The translations under genes were made by a program, and so were the position numbers. Positions 12,485-20,700 of a DNA stretch of 25,439 nt are shown one piece after another. How positions within the stretch are numbered: position 1 is the stretch's first letter; the number at the start of each line of letters is the position of its first letter. Source of the stretch: a virus. Location of the stretch: positions 1 to 25,439 of the IMG/VR virus record IMGVR_UViG_3300008117_000561; one strand, written 5' to 3'. The notes under the pieces were generated by a model. It was not told the origin of the DNA. It saw only the letters and a list, made by a program, of their open reading frames with translations, and did no database searches.

Positions 12485-13216
12485 TTATTCTCCTTGCTGT
12501 TGTTGTTCCTTTAGTTTTTCTTTTAAATGTTCATTAGCCCAGTACAGTGCGTAATAGTCATAGTCAAGACTAAACCGCTTTATATGTTTAACTAACGCTC
12601 CTGTATGAGCGTGTAATGGTATGCCAGCCTTTTCCATTCTACGGAAAAATATAATATCTTCGCCAATAAAATGGTCATCTTGACCATCACCAGTTTCCAT
12701 AAACATACCCTTGCCAGGATGTGCTTCACGCATTTTTGGCACGATAGATTTGTGCATTAATACAAAACCAAAGCCAGCACAATCAACTTTAAGTACTTGA
12801 TTTTCTGGCAATGGATGGTGATATTTAATTTGAAACTCAGTTATATTGTCAAACAAAACAGGAAATGGGCGCATCAATGTGCCTTCATTTTCCTTAGATA
12901 TAAAGTAAACACCGCTAACAACAGGACGATTAATTTTATCTGCTGTCTGCCATAGTAACTTCATAGCATCTAGGTTTAATACTATGTCTGAATCAACCCA
13001 TAGTAACCAGTCTGTTTTAATTTTATCAGCCCAATGGTCAAACAATACTTGGCGTTGTCTACCAATTTGATTACCTTGAACTCTGATACTGGTATTAATT
13101 ACCATACCATTAGGTGCTCCAGCAATAATTGCTGTTGTTAATCCTTCTGTAAATTTGCCATCAGTTGTGCCATTGTCACACCAACCAAGGGCTACTGTGT
13201 CATTTTTTCCTATCAT
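12485..13216 (-). CDS. GT-A fold glycosyltransferase
   Basis: The 243-residue protein has NQIGRQRQVLFD, then LLWVDSDIVL with the DxD motif (Asp75, Asp77) for metal and nucleotide-sugar binding, then AGFGFVLMHKS, then GEDIIFFRRMEKAGIPLHAH (residues 185-204) with the acidic ED pair, and KHIKRF with His211. This is the layout of family-2-like GT-A transferases. Its location between tail genes suggests it decorates a phage structural protein or alters host surface sugars. No acceptor is identifiable. Confidence 0.75.
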   Translation of the reverse strand: MIGKNDTVALGWCDNGTTDGKFTEGLTTAIIAGAPNGMVINTSIRVQGNQIGRQRQVLFDHWADKIKTDWLLWVDSDIVLNLDAMKLLWQTADKINRPVVSGVYFISKENEGTLMRPFPVLFDNITEFQIKYHHPLPENQVLKVDCAGFGFVLMHKSIVPKMREAHPGKGMFMETGDGQDDHFIGEDIIFFRRMEKAGIPLHAHTGALVKHIKRFSLDYDYYALYWANEHLKEKLKEQQQQGE

Positions 13217-13232
13217 TGTGTCCCCTAACTAG

Positions 13233-13511
13233 TTATTCTTCTGTTACTACTGGTTCTTCTACTACTGGTTCTGATGTAGTAGCAGGTGTCTGTTGTGCTG
13301 CCAATGCTGCAGCAACTGCTGCTGCTACGGCATCATTAAATGCTTGTTGCTTTGCTGCTTCTTCTGCTGCCTTGGCTTCTGCTTCGGCTATAAGACGGGC
13401 AGCCTCGGCTGCTTGGTCTGCTTCATACTGAGCAAACTCTTCATCAGTCATTTCACGGTCTATGATTGTGTCTGTTGATATATCGTGTATACGAATTATT
13501 GGATTAGTCAT
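13233..13511 (-). CDS. Acidic Ala/Glu-rich tail-assembly-like protein
   Basis: The 92-residue product starts MTNPIIRIHD and continues with REMTDEEFAQYEADQAAEA, a pattern common in small proteins beside tail fibres that act as assembly chaperones or spacers. Residues 25-75 form one long Ala/Glu/Lys helix and the C-terminus is Pro/Val/Glu-rich (SEPVVEEPVVTEE). Its start overlaps the stop of the fibre gene upstream by one base. The chaperone role is inferred from context. Confidence 0.55.
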   Translation of the reverse strand: MTNPIIRIHDISTDTIIDREMTDEEFAQYEADQAAEAARLIAEAEAKAAEEAAKQQAFNDAVAAAVAAALAAQQTPATTSEPVVEEPVVTEE

Positions 13512-14023
13512 TAATTAACTCCATAAAGTAAAAGTGTTCCAGATGTTAAATTTCCCGAACTCATTAATAATTGTAATGAACTTATAGCGGTTGTTTGATT
13601 CCAAATACCGTGTTGAAATCTAAAATTTAAATTAGTAGTTGTAGTTTGATTATTTGTAACAAAAGAAGATTTCATTAATTTCCAATGAGTGGTATTTGCA
13701 TAATCAAAAATTTCAAATACCCCAAATCCCGCAGTAGCAACTGCATTATCTGAAGCAGGAGATGCTGTCCATCTATTAACATTTACTGTTTGAGCATCTG
13801 CTGATGCTGCTGGTAAAAGATAATTAGTTCCAGAATCACTATTTGCTCTTATATATAAGAAAGTAGCATCATCTGCGGGCAATAAATTATTTACATATCC
13901 AATTAATGATTTATATATAGGTGGTATATTACTTATAGTTACTGATGCGCCAGATAAAGTAGTAGTAGATAATAAAGTCATACCACTTTGAACTGGGTTA
14001 GGAACTAAAAATCTGTTTCCCAT
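13511..14023 (-). CDS. Beta-rich tail fibre protein, 170 aa
   Basis: The protein is Thr/Ser/Asn-rich and ends SLQLLMSSGNLTSGTLLLYGVN, a jelly-roll-like ending found in many aquatic phage fibre proteins. The centre has ISNIPPIYKSLIGYVNNLLPA and strands separated by polar turns. No enzyme motif. Its position in a series of end-to-end overlapping fibre genes suggests a receptor-binding or decoration subunit. Confidence 0.6.
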   Translation of the reverse strand: MGNRFLVPNPVQSGMTLLSTTTLSGASVTISNIPPIYKSLIGYVNNLLPADDATFLYIRANSDSGTNYLLPAASADAQTVNVNRWTASPASDNAVATAGFGVFEIFDYANTTHWKLMKSSFVTNNQTTTTNLNFRFQHGIWNQTTAISSLQLLMSSGNLTSGTLLLYGVN

Positions 14024-14325
14024 TAGTAGACCTCGTAACCTGCAATATGGAAGTCAACTGCAGTTGTAGATGCAGAGCCAGTAATAGTTTCACCATTGTA
14101 AATAATCTGCTCTAAGTCAATAAATTGAGTAGAGTTTGCTGGAATAGATATACTTGATACCAATGGTACGGTAGCCAAGTTAATCGTTGCAGTAGCAGCA
14201 GATGTAGTATCGTTAACAATAGCAATGTTAGTTACGGCTACGGCTATGCTTGATGGTGATGTGTATAGCGTTGTATTAGAGGTTGCTGCTGCACCTCTGT
14301 ACAGGGTTATGGATGTGTCTGCCAC
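14023..14325 (-). CDS. Beta-sandwich virion protein, 100 aa
   Basis: The 100-residue sequence alternates polar and hydrophobic positions throughout (SITLYRGAAATSNTTLY, then IAVAVTNIAIVNDTT). It looks like a single beta sandwich with no Cys or catalytic residues. It resembles the 109-residue protein at 16175-16504 in layout and may be a paralogous fibre or decoration module. It shares one base with each neighbouring gene. Confidence 0.6.
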   Translation of the reverse strand: MADTSITLYRGAAATSNTTLYTSPSSIAVAVTNIAIVNDTTSAATATINLATVPLVSSISIPANSTQFIDLEQIIYNGETITGSASTTAVDFHIAGYEVY

Positions 14326-15011
14326 TATTTATATTCCTTTCGTGACCAGAATTGTCGTTTATAAGAATTAAAGAATAAAGTTTTTAATTTTGAACTTACT
14401 AAACTTTGCTCTCTACGCTCTTTATCAGAGCCTATTTTGTGTTCCCAGGACTCTCGTTTAAATGGTATTACCTGAGCCATAGGAGTTCCTGCGGGTATTA
14501 TCCCTTCCCATTTAACATCATTAAGTACAAATGGAAAATTAACTGGGGCTTTATATGTATCTGTATCTACTATGCCATCAAGGATAGTAAACACAGATTG
14601 CCTGTGCATTGGTGCAGTAAATAAAACTGAGTATCCAGGTGGGGTAGTAATCGCATAAGGATTATTCCACTTAGGATATGGCGCTTCATTTCTTGCTGGA
14701 TGCAAAGGTGCTTGTTCTATTGGATGAAAAGATATAGCACCTTGGTCGGACCAAGTGTAGTAAGGTAAATCATCCTCTACTGATACTTGTATATCTACCT
14801 GAGTATAAAGAATATATCCAGCAGTTATAGCATCAAATACGGGTATACATTTTTTAATTGTATGTGGTGTATTACCGTTATTAACAACTTTTTTGCCTTG
14901 TTCACCAACATATTCTGGTGTATTTCTATACCAGTCTGGTACCTCTTTTACTGCTGGCTTGGGCGGAAAAAAATCCAACCCAAGCACATTAGTAAATATT
15001 ATCTTTTTCAT
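14325..15011 (-). CDS. Conserved phage protein, DUF6065-like
   Basis: AAGGGGGC precedes the ATG. The 228-residue protein has PDWYRNTPEYVG, TIKKCIPVFDAITAGYILY (about residues 51-69), a Pro/Trp-rich middle and a PFVLNDVKWEGIIPAGTPM segment. I recognise this pattern from uncharacterised proteins of T4-like and aquatic phages (possibly DUF6065). No function is established. Unlike its neighbours it is not low-complexity and has a globular, possibly enzymatic or cupin-like look. It is inserted between fibre genes. Confidence 0.6.
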   Translation of the reverse strand: MKKIIFTNVLGLDFFPPKPAVKEVPDWYRNTPEYVGEQGKKVVNNGNTPHTIKKCIPVFDAITAGYILYTQVDIQVSVEDDLPYYTWSDQGAISFHPIEQAPLHPARNEAPYPKWNNPYAITTPPGYSVLFTAPMHRQSVFTILDGIVDTDTYKAPVNFPFVLNDVKWEGIIPAGTPMAQVIPFKRESWEHKIGSDKERREQSLVSSKLKTLFFNSYKRQFWSRKEYK

Positions 15012-15029
15012 ATTGCCCCCTTATTTTTA

Positions 15030-16175
15030 TTACGGTGCTATGTAAAGTAATACTACGCCAGCGCCACCTGCGCCACCTTGTCCACCTACGGTTAAGGTTG
15101 GATTAAATCCACCACCACCACCGCCACCGCCTGCACCTGCTCCAGTTGCAGGATTTCCAATACTGCCAGCAACCGCGGTATTAATTATAGCACCACCGCT
15201 ACCACCACCGCCTGCACCTGCTCCACCATCATTTCTACCGCCACCACCACCGCCAGAACCATAAGCAGTATTAGAAGGAAGTATTGCAGTTATATTATTT
15301 GTACCAGTTATATTTGATGTAGAGGCTTGAGTAGCCCCACTTCCACCTGCAGTACTAAATGCACCAACACCACCTGTTACACCATTAATAGTTATAGCAC
15401 CAGCAACATTTGAAGAAGCATTACCTCCCCCGCCACCATTTCCTGCGTTACCACTTACAAGATTTGTTTCAGGGGCTTGCGCACCATTGCCACCTGTTCC
15501 ACCATTAGCAGTAGCAATACTTGTATTGGTAACAGTAATATTAGAAGCATTACCGCTACCGCCACCAAAAGAAAAATTCCTAGTATTGCTTGTAGTAGTA
15601 TCTCCAAGACCACCATTGCCAGGAGTACCTACAGTAATAGTTACAGTTTGTGCAGCACTAACGGTATAATCTTTAAATCCAACAATAGCACCGCTGCCGC
15701 CGCCACCTCCACCGCAAGATATTCCATTACCATTACCACCTTTACCACCACCAGCACCACCACCGCCAGGGCCAATTACATAAGCGGCAATTTTAGTAAT
15801 ACCTGAAGGTATAGTGTAAGTACCACTAGTATTAAATGTTTGTGCTAATTGATAAGTACTTGGAATAACTAAACCAGTTGCTGCTGCAAAAGCAGCACCT
15901 AAACCATTATAGTTTTGACCAGCAATATTAACTGTATAGGTTGCACCAGTTTGTAATACAACAGTTGTTGGAGAAGTAGTTAATGTATAAGAAGTTGTTG
16001 GAGCAGTTGTAGATGTGGCAGTTACTAAATAAGAAGTTGCTGCAGGACCTAGTGTACTAGGTGTAAAACTAACTGATACATTTGTAGTATCTGCTGCGGT
16101 AGTAGCAGTTGATGTACTTGGCGCAGTAGGTCTTGCGTAGTTTCTTTTACCGCCTCTAATATTTCCTGTAGCCAT
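15030..16175 (-). CDS. Glycine-rich tail fibre with N-terminal FN3-like domain
   Basis: Residues 20-110 look like a fibronectin-type beta domain (SVSFTPSTLGPAATSYLV, then ending TVNIAGQNYNGLGAA). Residues about 113-135 (TFNTSGTYTIPSGITKIAAY) introduce the glycine-rich domain, and the following 240 residues are dominated by Gly-rich blocks of up to eight glycines separated by short beta strands. This layout is like adhesins with polyglycine-II sandwiches such as the T-even gp38 tip of phage S16. It is a probable receptor-binding tip. Confidence 0.7.
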   Translation of the reverse strand: MATGNIRGGKRNYARPTAPSTSTATTAADTTNVSVSFTPSTLGPAATSYLVTATSTTAPTTSYTLTTSPTTVVLQTGATYTVNIAGQNYNGLGAAFAAATGLVIPSTYQLAQTFNTSGTYTIPSGITKIAAYVIGPGGGGAGGGKGGNGNGISCGGGGGGSGAIVGFKDYTVSAAQTVTITVGTPGNGGLGDTTTSNTRNFSFGGGSGNASNITVTNTSIATANGGTGGNGAQAPETNLVSGNAGNGGGGGNASSNVAGAITINGVTGGVGAFSTAGGSGATQASTSNITGTNNITAILPSNTAYGSGGGGGGRNDGGAGAGGGGSGGAIINTAVAGSIGNPATGAGAGGGGGGGGFNPTLTVGGQGGAGGAGVVLLYIAP

Positions 16176-16504
16176 TATGCAATCTCGCTTCCAAATAGAT
16201 TAAATGCCATTGTTGCTGAACTAGAATATACAGTTACAACATCACTAGCATCTAAGGTTATTCCTAAAGTTAAAGTATCTGTGCTTTGTGGAGCCACACT
16301 TGAGTCATAAACTATATAATGTTCATTAGCCAAAGTTGCTCCATTTGGTCTGACCGCTATTCTATATGTAGCAGGTGCAGGTCCTATGTTAGCCACCGTA
16401 ATAGTTGATATTACAGTTTCTGTAGCAGACGGTACAGTATATGCAGTCGTTGCTGTTGTTGCGCTGGGATTAACCTGACCCAGCACTTTATATGTTGCAG
16501 CCAA
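16175..16504 (-). CDS. Beta-rich fibre or decoration protein, 109 aa
   Basis: The start is a TTG next to the preceding stop with GGGAGCC upstream. The protein is a single beta-rich unit: TAYTVPSATETVISTITVAN, then ATYRIAVRPNG, ending STATMAFNLFG-like. It overlaps the glycine-rich fibre start by one base. It is similar in style to the protein at 14023-14325. Likely a virion surface protein. Confidence 0.6.
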   Translation of the reverse strand: MAATYKVLGQVNPSATTATTAYTVPSATETVISTITVANIGPAPATYRIAVRPNGATLANEHYIVYDSSVAPQSTDTLTLGITLDASDVVTVYSSSATMAFNLFGSEIA

Positions 16505-16505
16505 G

Positions 16506-18479
16506 TTAGGCTCCCATCAGTAGTAGTGGATTAAATGTTTCACCCTGCGCTGTTCCTGTAGAAGCAGAGGTAATTCTACCATAGGCATCTACAGTAATAG
16601 TTGAAAGGGTATAAGTAGCAGCAGTTACTCCACTGGTACTTAAATCTATTGTCGGGGCAGTAGCCGTACCGCCAACAGAAATTCTTGTTGTGCTTGCTGA
16701 AGTAACAGAAGTTACTGGAGCAGTTCCGCTTGATGCTGCAGTTATACGACCTTGAGCATCAACAGTTAAACTTGTATAAGTATATGAAGCAGGAGTTACT
16801 GCAGTATCAGCAAGATTTAAAGTTACGTCACCAGATGTACCACCACCTGATAAACCAGTGCCAGCAGTTACACCAGTTATATCGCCTGGGTTAGGTGCAA
16901 CCCATTTTAATCCTGTTGCTTCAGCGCTATCAACTGAAAGAATATATCCGTTAGTTGAGGCTACAGTTAAAGCCGTTGGAGTAGATGCAGTTGTAGCAGA
17001 AACAATTGCTCCCTTAGCAGACCATAATGCTTTATCTACGAAGTTAGATGTATCAGGTGCTACTACTTGCCAAGCACTACCTGTATAAGCCTTCATACCT
17101 GGAAGCACTGTGTTGTAATACAAAGTACCAGCAACTAAAGGATTGCCGTCATTATCTACAGTTGGGTCAGATGACTTAGGTCCTAGGTATTCATCATCAA
17201 AGGCATCAAAAGATGCTGCTGCACTAGCAGCACTTGTGGCTGCTGAGTTGGCAGATGTTAATGCAGATGATGCAGATGTACTAGCACTTGAAGCAGATGT
17301 ACTAGCAGCAGTTGCACTTGCTGCTGCAGATGTAGCCGAAGTGGCTGCTGCGGTTGCAGATGCTGCTGCGCTTGTTGCGCTAGTGGCTGCAGCAGTAGCA
17401 GATGTAGATGCACTATTGGCAGAAGTTAAAGCAGAAGATGCTGAAGTGCTAGCCGAAGATGCACTTGTTGCTGCAGCAGTGGCTGATGTTTCAGCACTAG
17501 TTGCTGAAGTTGCAGCAGCAGTAGCACTAGCAGCAGCAGAAGTTGCTGAAGTCTGGGCAGCAGCAACGCTGGCTGCCATAGTAGATGCAGATGTTGCAGC
17601 AGAGTTAGCCGATGTTAATGCACTAGATGCTGAAGTAGATGCGCTATTAGCACTTGTAAGAGCGCTAGAAGCACTAGTAGCAGCCGATGAAGCACTAGTA
17701 GCAGCAGATGCTGCAGATGTGGCTGCTGCTGCTACCTGAGCATCAGCAAAATCTTTACGCACAGCATCGCTAGCATCTGTTGGTGTAGCAAGATTTGTAA
17801 TCTTAAACCCACCAGCATTAAGGGCATCGCCCATTGTTTTGTTAGTTAAAGTCTGAACAGCGTTAGCAATAACTACAGTACCAGTTGTATTAGGTAATGT
17901 AATTGTATTATCTTGTGTTGGGTCAGTTACTGTAAGAGTAGTCTCATAAGCATCTGCAGTTGTACCTTCAAAAATTATACTTGCTTCAGCAGATGGTGTT
18001 CCTGTAAATGTTGGGTTAGAAATTGTTGGGCTAGTAAGAATTTTATTTGTAAGTGTTTGTGCCTTAAGTGTACCTACTACAACACCTTCACCAGCAGCAA
18101 TGCCGTGCATATCGTGAGCAACACCAGCACCATCATTATAAGAACCAGTAGCCTCGGCGTGTAAGTTAGCATCACGATAGTCTCTACCAATTGCCATATG
18201 ACGAACTACTGCACCAGCAGAGTGGTCTTGCGCTCCACCAACAGTATCTACGCTTCGGGTAATTGTAAATGTATTAGTACTCGGGTTGGCTGTGGCATCT
18301 ACAATTTCTTCAAGCGCTGTATCTGGGTCAATTACTAAAGTAAAGGTTCTTCCTGCTGGAATAGTTACACCACCAAGTAAACCAGAACCTGATACTACTG
18401 ATATTGAACTAGCACCAGAAGTAATTGCTGATGTTAATGTAGTCTGTTGAGAGCGGGATGAGTATTGTCGTGTTGTCAT
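16506..18479 (-). CDS. Long tail fibre with Ala/Ser/Thr heptad shaft
   Basis: The 657-residue protein has four parts: an N-terminal beta domain (1-100) with RTFTLVIDPDTALEEI and HMAIGRDYRDANLH; LTNKILTSPTISNPTF and LTNKTMGDALNAGG repeats (about 142-225), typical of fibre attachment regions; a shaft of about 24 seven-residue repeats of the form AATSASS (252-423); and a C-terminal part starting EYLGPKSSDPTVDNDGN, a common phage fibre motif, followed by repeated GRIT and beta strands. A trimeric coiled-coil shaft is expected. Confidence 0.75.
   Translation of the reverse strand: MTTRQYSSRSQQTTLTSAITSGASSISVVSGSGLLGGVTIPAGRTFTLVIDPDTALEEIVDATANPSTNTFTITRSVDTVGGAQDHSAGAVVRHMAIGRDYRDANLHAEATGSYNDGAGVAHDMHGIAAGEGVVVGTLKAQTLTNKILTSPTISNPTFTGTPSAEASIIFEGTTADAYETTLTVTDPTQDNTITLPNTTGTVVIANAVQTLTNKTMGDALNAGGFKITNLATPTDASDAVRKDFADAQVAAAATSAASAATSASSAATSASSALTSANSASTSASSALTSANSAATSASTMAASVAAAQTSATSAAASATAAATSATSAETSATAAATSASSASTSASSALTSANSASTSATAAATSATSAAASATAAATSATSAAASATAASTSASSASTSASSALTSANSAATSAASAAASFDAFDDEYLGPKSSDPTVDNDGNPLVAGTLYYNTVLPGMKAYTGSAWQVVAPDTSNFVDKALWSAKGAIVSATTASTPTALTVASTNGYILSVDSAEATGLKWVAPNPGDITGVTAGTGLSGGGTSGDVTLNLADTAVTPASYTYTSLTVDAQGRITAASSGTAPVTSVTSASTTRISVGGTATAPTIDLSTSGVTAATYTLSTITVDAYGRITSASTGTAQGETFNPLLLMGA
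17211..17726 (-). repeat. 21-bp tandem repeats coding the fibre heptads
   Basis: About 24 degenerate 21-base units encode Ala/Ser/Thr heptads (AATSASS, ALTSANS, ASTSASS and AAASATA types). The units ALTSANS and ASTSASS recur in the same order several times, pointing to expansion by unequal recombination or slippage. Confidence 0.7.
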
Positions 18480-18487
18480 TTATCTTC

Positions 18488-19411
18488 CTATCGGGCGCTA
18501 TAGTGAAGTCGGGGTGGATATTGATTTTGTTGCTTAGAGCGTTCCTCGTTAAGGCGCTGGGTATACAAACCAAATAGTTGTCGGACTGCATTATTACTTG
18601 CACCGAACGGACGCTTAGCGTCAATCTCATCAGCCTGTGGGCTGTATTGAGCAGCACGTGCTGGGTCTAGATATTGTAATAATCTATAAGCAGCACCAAG
18701 AATTACTACATCTTTAGTACTTTCTGGCAAGCCAGTTTGTGTAGCAAAGTCTTGATTAGTAGCAGTAAAAACAGATGGGCTAGTAGCATACATAACCTTT
18801 ACTGTTCTACCTGCGATAATTACATCCCCAATAGTTATAGTTTGACTACCACTACCCCAAGTAGTTACATCAGCAAATGGGTCAAAGTCCCATCTTCTAA
18901 CTCTTATCCATTCTTTACTAGGACCAATGTCCTGCCAAGATACAGATAAGATATTTTCAATACTTAAATCTTGAAATTCATATGTTGTAATTGCTGCATT
19001 GTAAGTAAATGTAGTTTGTTTAGTAGCATAGATAGAACCACCAACTGCGTGGACTGTATCATTAATAGCCTTCTTAATACTTTCTCTAGGAAAGATTGGG
19101 CTAACAGTTACTTTAGCATCTACTGCGTGAGTACTGGCAGTAGTGCCTAGATAGCCACGACCATAAGGAGATACAGTTGCTGTATTAGCAACACGGTCTA
19201 CGTTATCTACCCATATTAATTCATCATCAATTTCAACAATACCTTTACCTAAATCTTGAGTAGAAGCAAGGCTTAAAATTAATGGTGAAGAACTAGGTGA
19301 TGTTAATGTAGTTACTGCGGTTGTTAAATATGTAGAACGGTCTTGTTGATAGGTATATCCAGATAGATTAATCTGAACTTCATCCATCATTTGAGCCAAG
19401 GTATATGTCAT
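18488..19411 (-). CDS. Neck / head-tail connector protein
   Basis: The 307-residue protein combines MTYTLAQMMDEVQ, a beta barrel-like middle (DDELIWVDNVDR, then SPYGRGYLGTTASTHA), FPRESIKKAINDTVHAVGG, and a helical end DVVILGAAYRLLQYLDPARAAQYS. Helical DxVxxGAAxRLL segments of this kind occur in collar or adaptor proteins between portal and tail. Position between head and fibre genes fits. The precise subclass is not determinable by eye. Confidence 0.6.
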   Translation of the reverse strand: MTYTLAQMMDEVQINLSGYTYQQDRSTYLTTAVTTLTSPSSSPLILSLASTQDLGKGIVEIDDELIWVDNVDRVANTATVSPYGRGYLGTTASTHAVDAKVTVSPIFPRESIKKAINDTVHAVGGSIYATKQTTFTYNAAITTYEFQDLSIENILSVSWQDIGPSKEWIRVRRWDFDPFADVTTWGSGSQTITIGDVIIAGRTVKVMYATSPSVFTATNQDFATQTGLPESTKDVVILGAAYRLLQYLDPARAAQYSPQADEIDAKRPFGASNNAVRQLFGLYTQRLNEERSKQQNQYPPRLHYSAR

Positions 19412-19683
19412 AGATTTATGCTCCTTAGAGCGTCAGTAGGGGAAAGTCCTGTTGTCCCAGCAAGTTCATTACAAATTCCACCTAGTGCTTTATAGTCATT
19501 AGGTTGACGGTTAGTATCTGCTTTTTTATTTAACGCAGCAATTAGGGCTAACCCAGTTGTTTCTGCATAAGCATTGGCTGCAGCAGTTGGGGCTTTATAT
19601 GCTGATATTGCTGGATATGTTCCGCCATTAGCCAAGCGATTAAGTTCGCTAGTAAATGAACTACCTGCTGTGCCTGTTGCCAT
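19408..19683 (-). CDS. Small conserved virion-associated protein, 91 aa
   Basis: The 91-residue Ala-rich protein has repeated TTGL motifs (ETTGLALIAALNKKA and AGTTGLSPTDALRSI), suggesting a duplicated helical unit. Similar small proteins lie next to connector genes in freshwater phages. It overlaps its downstream neighbour by four bases. Function unknown. Confidence 0.6.
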   Translation of the reverse strand: MATGTAGSSFTSELNRLANGGTYPAISAYKAPTAAANAYAETTGLALIAALNKKADTNRQPNDYKALGGICNELAGTTGLSPTDALRSINL

Positions 19684-19919
19684 TATCTATACCTTGCCGT
19701 TTTCTTTGCTATGGATTTTGGTTGTTTAACAAACTGCTTACCTTTTTTGTTACCTTCAGCCTTAGCCTTATTAGTTGCAGCCTTTTCTGCTGCACTTAAA
19801 TTAGCCCAGGCTTTTTTAGGCAAATATCTTTTTTTACCCTTAGATGGTTTACCATCTGAAGTTGTCCACTTTTGTTTAGTCCAGTCTTTTAAAGACTTCT
19901 GAGATTTAGCCAGTGCCAT
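19683..19919 (-). CDS. DUF5872 basic protein
   Basis: The 78-residue protein is strongly basic, with the DUF5872 pattern: SLKDWTKQKWTTSDGKPSKG, RYLPKKAWANLSAAEKAAT, then GKQFVKQPKSIAKKTARYR. The family is found in phages and large algal viruses. No function is established; such basic proteins may be virion or DNA-binding components. It is first (nearest the connector) of a run of tiny basic proteins. Confidence 0.75.
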   Translation of the reverse strand: MALAKSQKSLKDWTKQKWTTSDGKPSKGKKRYLPKKAWANLSAAEKAATNKAKAEGNKKGKQFVKQPKSIAKKTARYR

Positions 19920-20119
19920 TACTTGTAGCCACCGCCTCGCTTTTTATATTCAACAGCAAGTAGTTGAGCCTTACGGGCTGACCATTCTCCTGGGTCTCCA
20001 CCTTTAGAACCTGCTTTAATCTTTTCAAATAATGCTTTACGCATACCAGGCTTAGTGTAATTACCAGCCTCATTTACTTTAGATTTAGTTTTAGGTTTAG
20101 ACTTTTTTTTCTTTACCAT
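19919..20119 (-). CDS. Small basic conserved protein, 66 aa
   Basis: A Lys-rich N-terminus (residues 1-15) is followed by KVNEAGNYTKPGMRKALFEK, KAGSKGGDPGEWSARKAQLL and a GGGYK end. This sequence pattern recurs in aquatic phages and algal viruses; I do not give a family name with certainty. It shares one base with the DUF5872 start and overlaps the upstream gene by seven bases. Probable DNA-associated virion protein. Confidence 0.65.
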   Translation of the reverse strand: MVKKKKSKPKTKSKVNEAGNYTKPGMRKALFEKIKAGSKGGDPGEWSARKAQLLAVEYKKRGGGYK

Positions 20120-20400
20120 TTTACTTTATCTGCCCAGTATGCTGCAGACATTTTACCTTTGGCTATATTCTTACTATGTCTAGCCTTAAAAGATTCTCTG
20201 CGCTTACGATATGAAGCAGACTCTCCTTGTTTTTTAGGACTACCAGATACGCCTTGTTGTCCAAAACGAATAGTCTTAACCTGACTACCTTCTTTAGCCA
20301 CAACAACGTGTGATTTAGTAGGATGATTAGGAGTGCGTTTAGGTTTATTAAATCCAGACACGCCCGCTCTAGCGAGTCTTGGGTCTTTCTTGTTTGCCAT
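20113..20400 (-). CDS. Small basic conserved protein, 95 aa
   Basis: The start at 20400 (MANKKDPRL) is preferred; an in-frame ATG at 20409 would add three residues. The product is very basic, with GVSGFNKPKRTPNHPTKSHVV, VKTIRFGQQGVSG and ARHSKNIAKGKMSAAYWADKVKW. The last segment is strongly conserved in marine and freshwater phages as I recall it. No enzymatic motif. It overlaps the next small gene by about 32 bases in another frame. Confidence 0.65.
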   Translation of the reverse strand: MANKKDPRLARAGVSGFNKPKRTPNHPTKSHVVVAKEGSQVKTIRFGQQGVSGSPKKQGESASYRKRRESFKARHSKNIAKGKMSAAYWADKVKW

Positions 20401-20521
20401 ATTCCCCATACTTTCCTAGAACTTCTTTTACAGTTCCATCTTTACGGAGTCTTACAACTAGTCCGTTTTTAATTTGTGTGTTATTAAAACCATCGTGTCT
20501 TTTAAGTTGACCTGATGACAT
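20369..20521 (-). CDS. Tiny basic protein, 50 aa
   Basis: The frame encodes KRHDGFNNTQIKNGLVVRL and KDGTVKEVLGKYG, a short beta-strand pattern seen beside similar basic genes in other phages. The ATG at 20521 overlaps the stop of the upstream gene as TAATG. The 3' end overlaps the gene at 20113-20400. The overlap and recurring sequence argue that it is real despite its size. Confidence 0.55.
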   Translation of the reverse strand: MSSGQLKRHDGFNNTQIKNGLVVRLRKDGTVKEVLGKYGEYGKQERPKTR

Positions 20522-20700
20522 TATTTTTTCTTTGCTTTACCTTTAACCTTTTTCAGGTTAGGATTTTTTTTCTTTGCAGCAGCAGAGGCTTTACGTGCAC
20601 CACTGGCTAGAATTGCACCAGCAGATTCCATACTAATACCTTGCTTTTTAGCAATAGACTTTTGGGCTGCTTTAAAACCCATACCTTTTTTAGTCTTCAT
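20521..20700 (-). CDS. Tiny basic protein, 59 aa
   Basis: The 59-residue product is nearly one-third Lys. It contains GFKAAQKSIAKKQGISMES, then AGAILASGARKASAAAKKKN and ends KKVKGKAKKK. This resembles histone-tail-like or nucleoid proteins; the N-terminal part may be a small helical fold. Start overlaps the upstream stop (ATGA at 20697-20700). It is likely a DNA-binding protein, by composition only. Confidence 0.65.
   Translation of the reverse strand: MKTKKGMGFKAAQKSIAKKQGISMESAGAILASGARKASAAAKKKNPNLKKVKGKAKKK

Noticed and set aside
17211-17726. Repeats considered as a CRISPR array
   Set aside because: Units are 21 bases, contiguous, degenerate and coding for heptads; no spacers and no Cas genes other than a Cas4-like phage nuclease.
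17143-17739. 198-codon open frame antisense to the fibre shaft
   Set aside because: It is an Ala/Val/Asp-rich shadow created by the 21-bp repeats of the fibre gene and has no ribosome site.
15030-18479. Diversity-generating retroelement around the fibre genes
   Set aside because: No reverse transcriptase and no template/variable repeat pair was found in the window.
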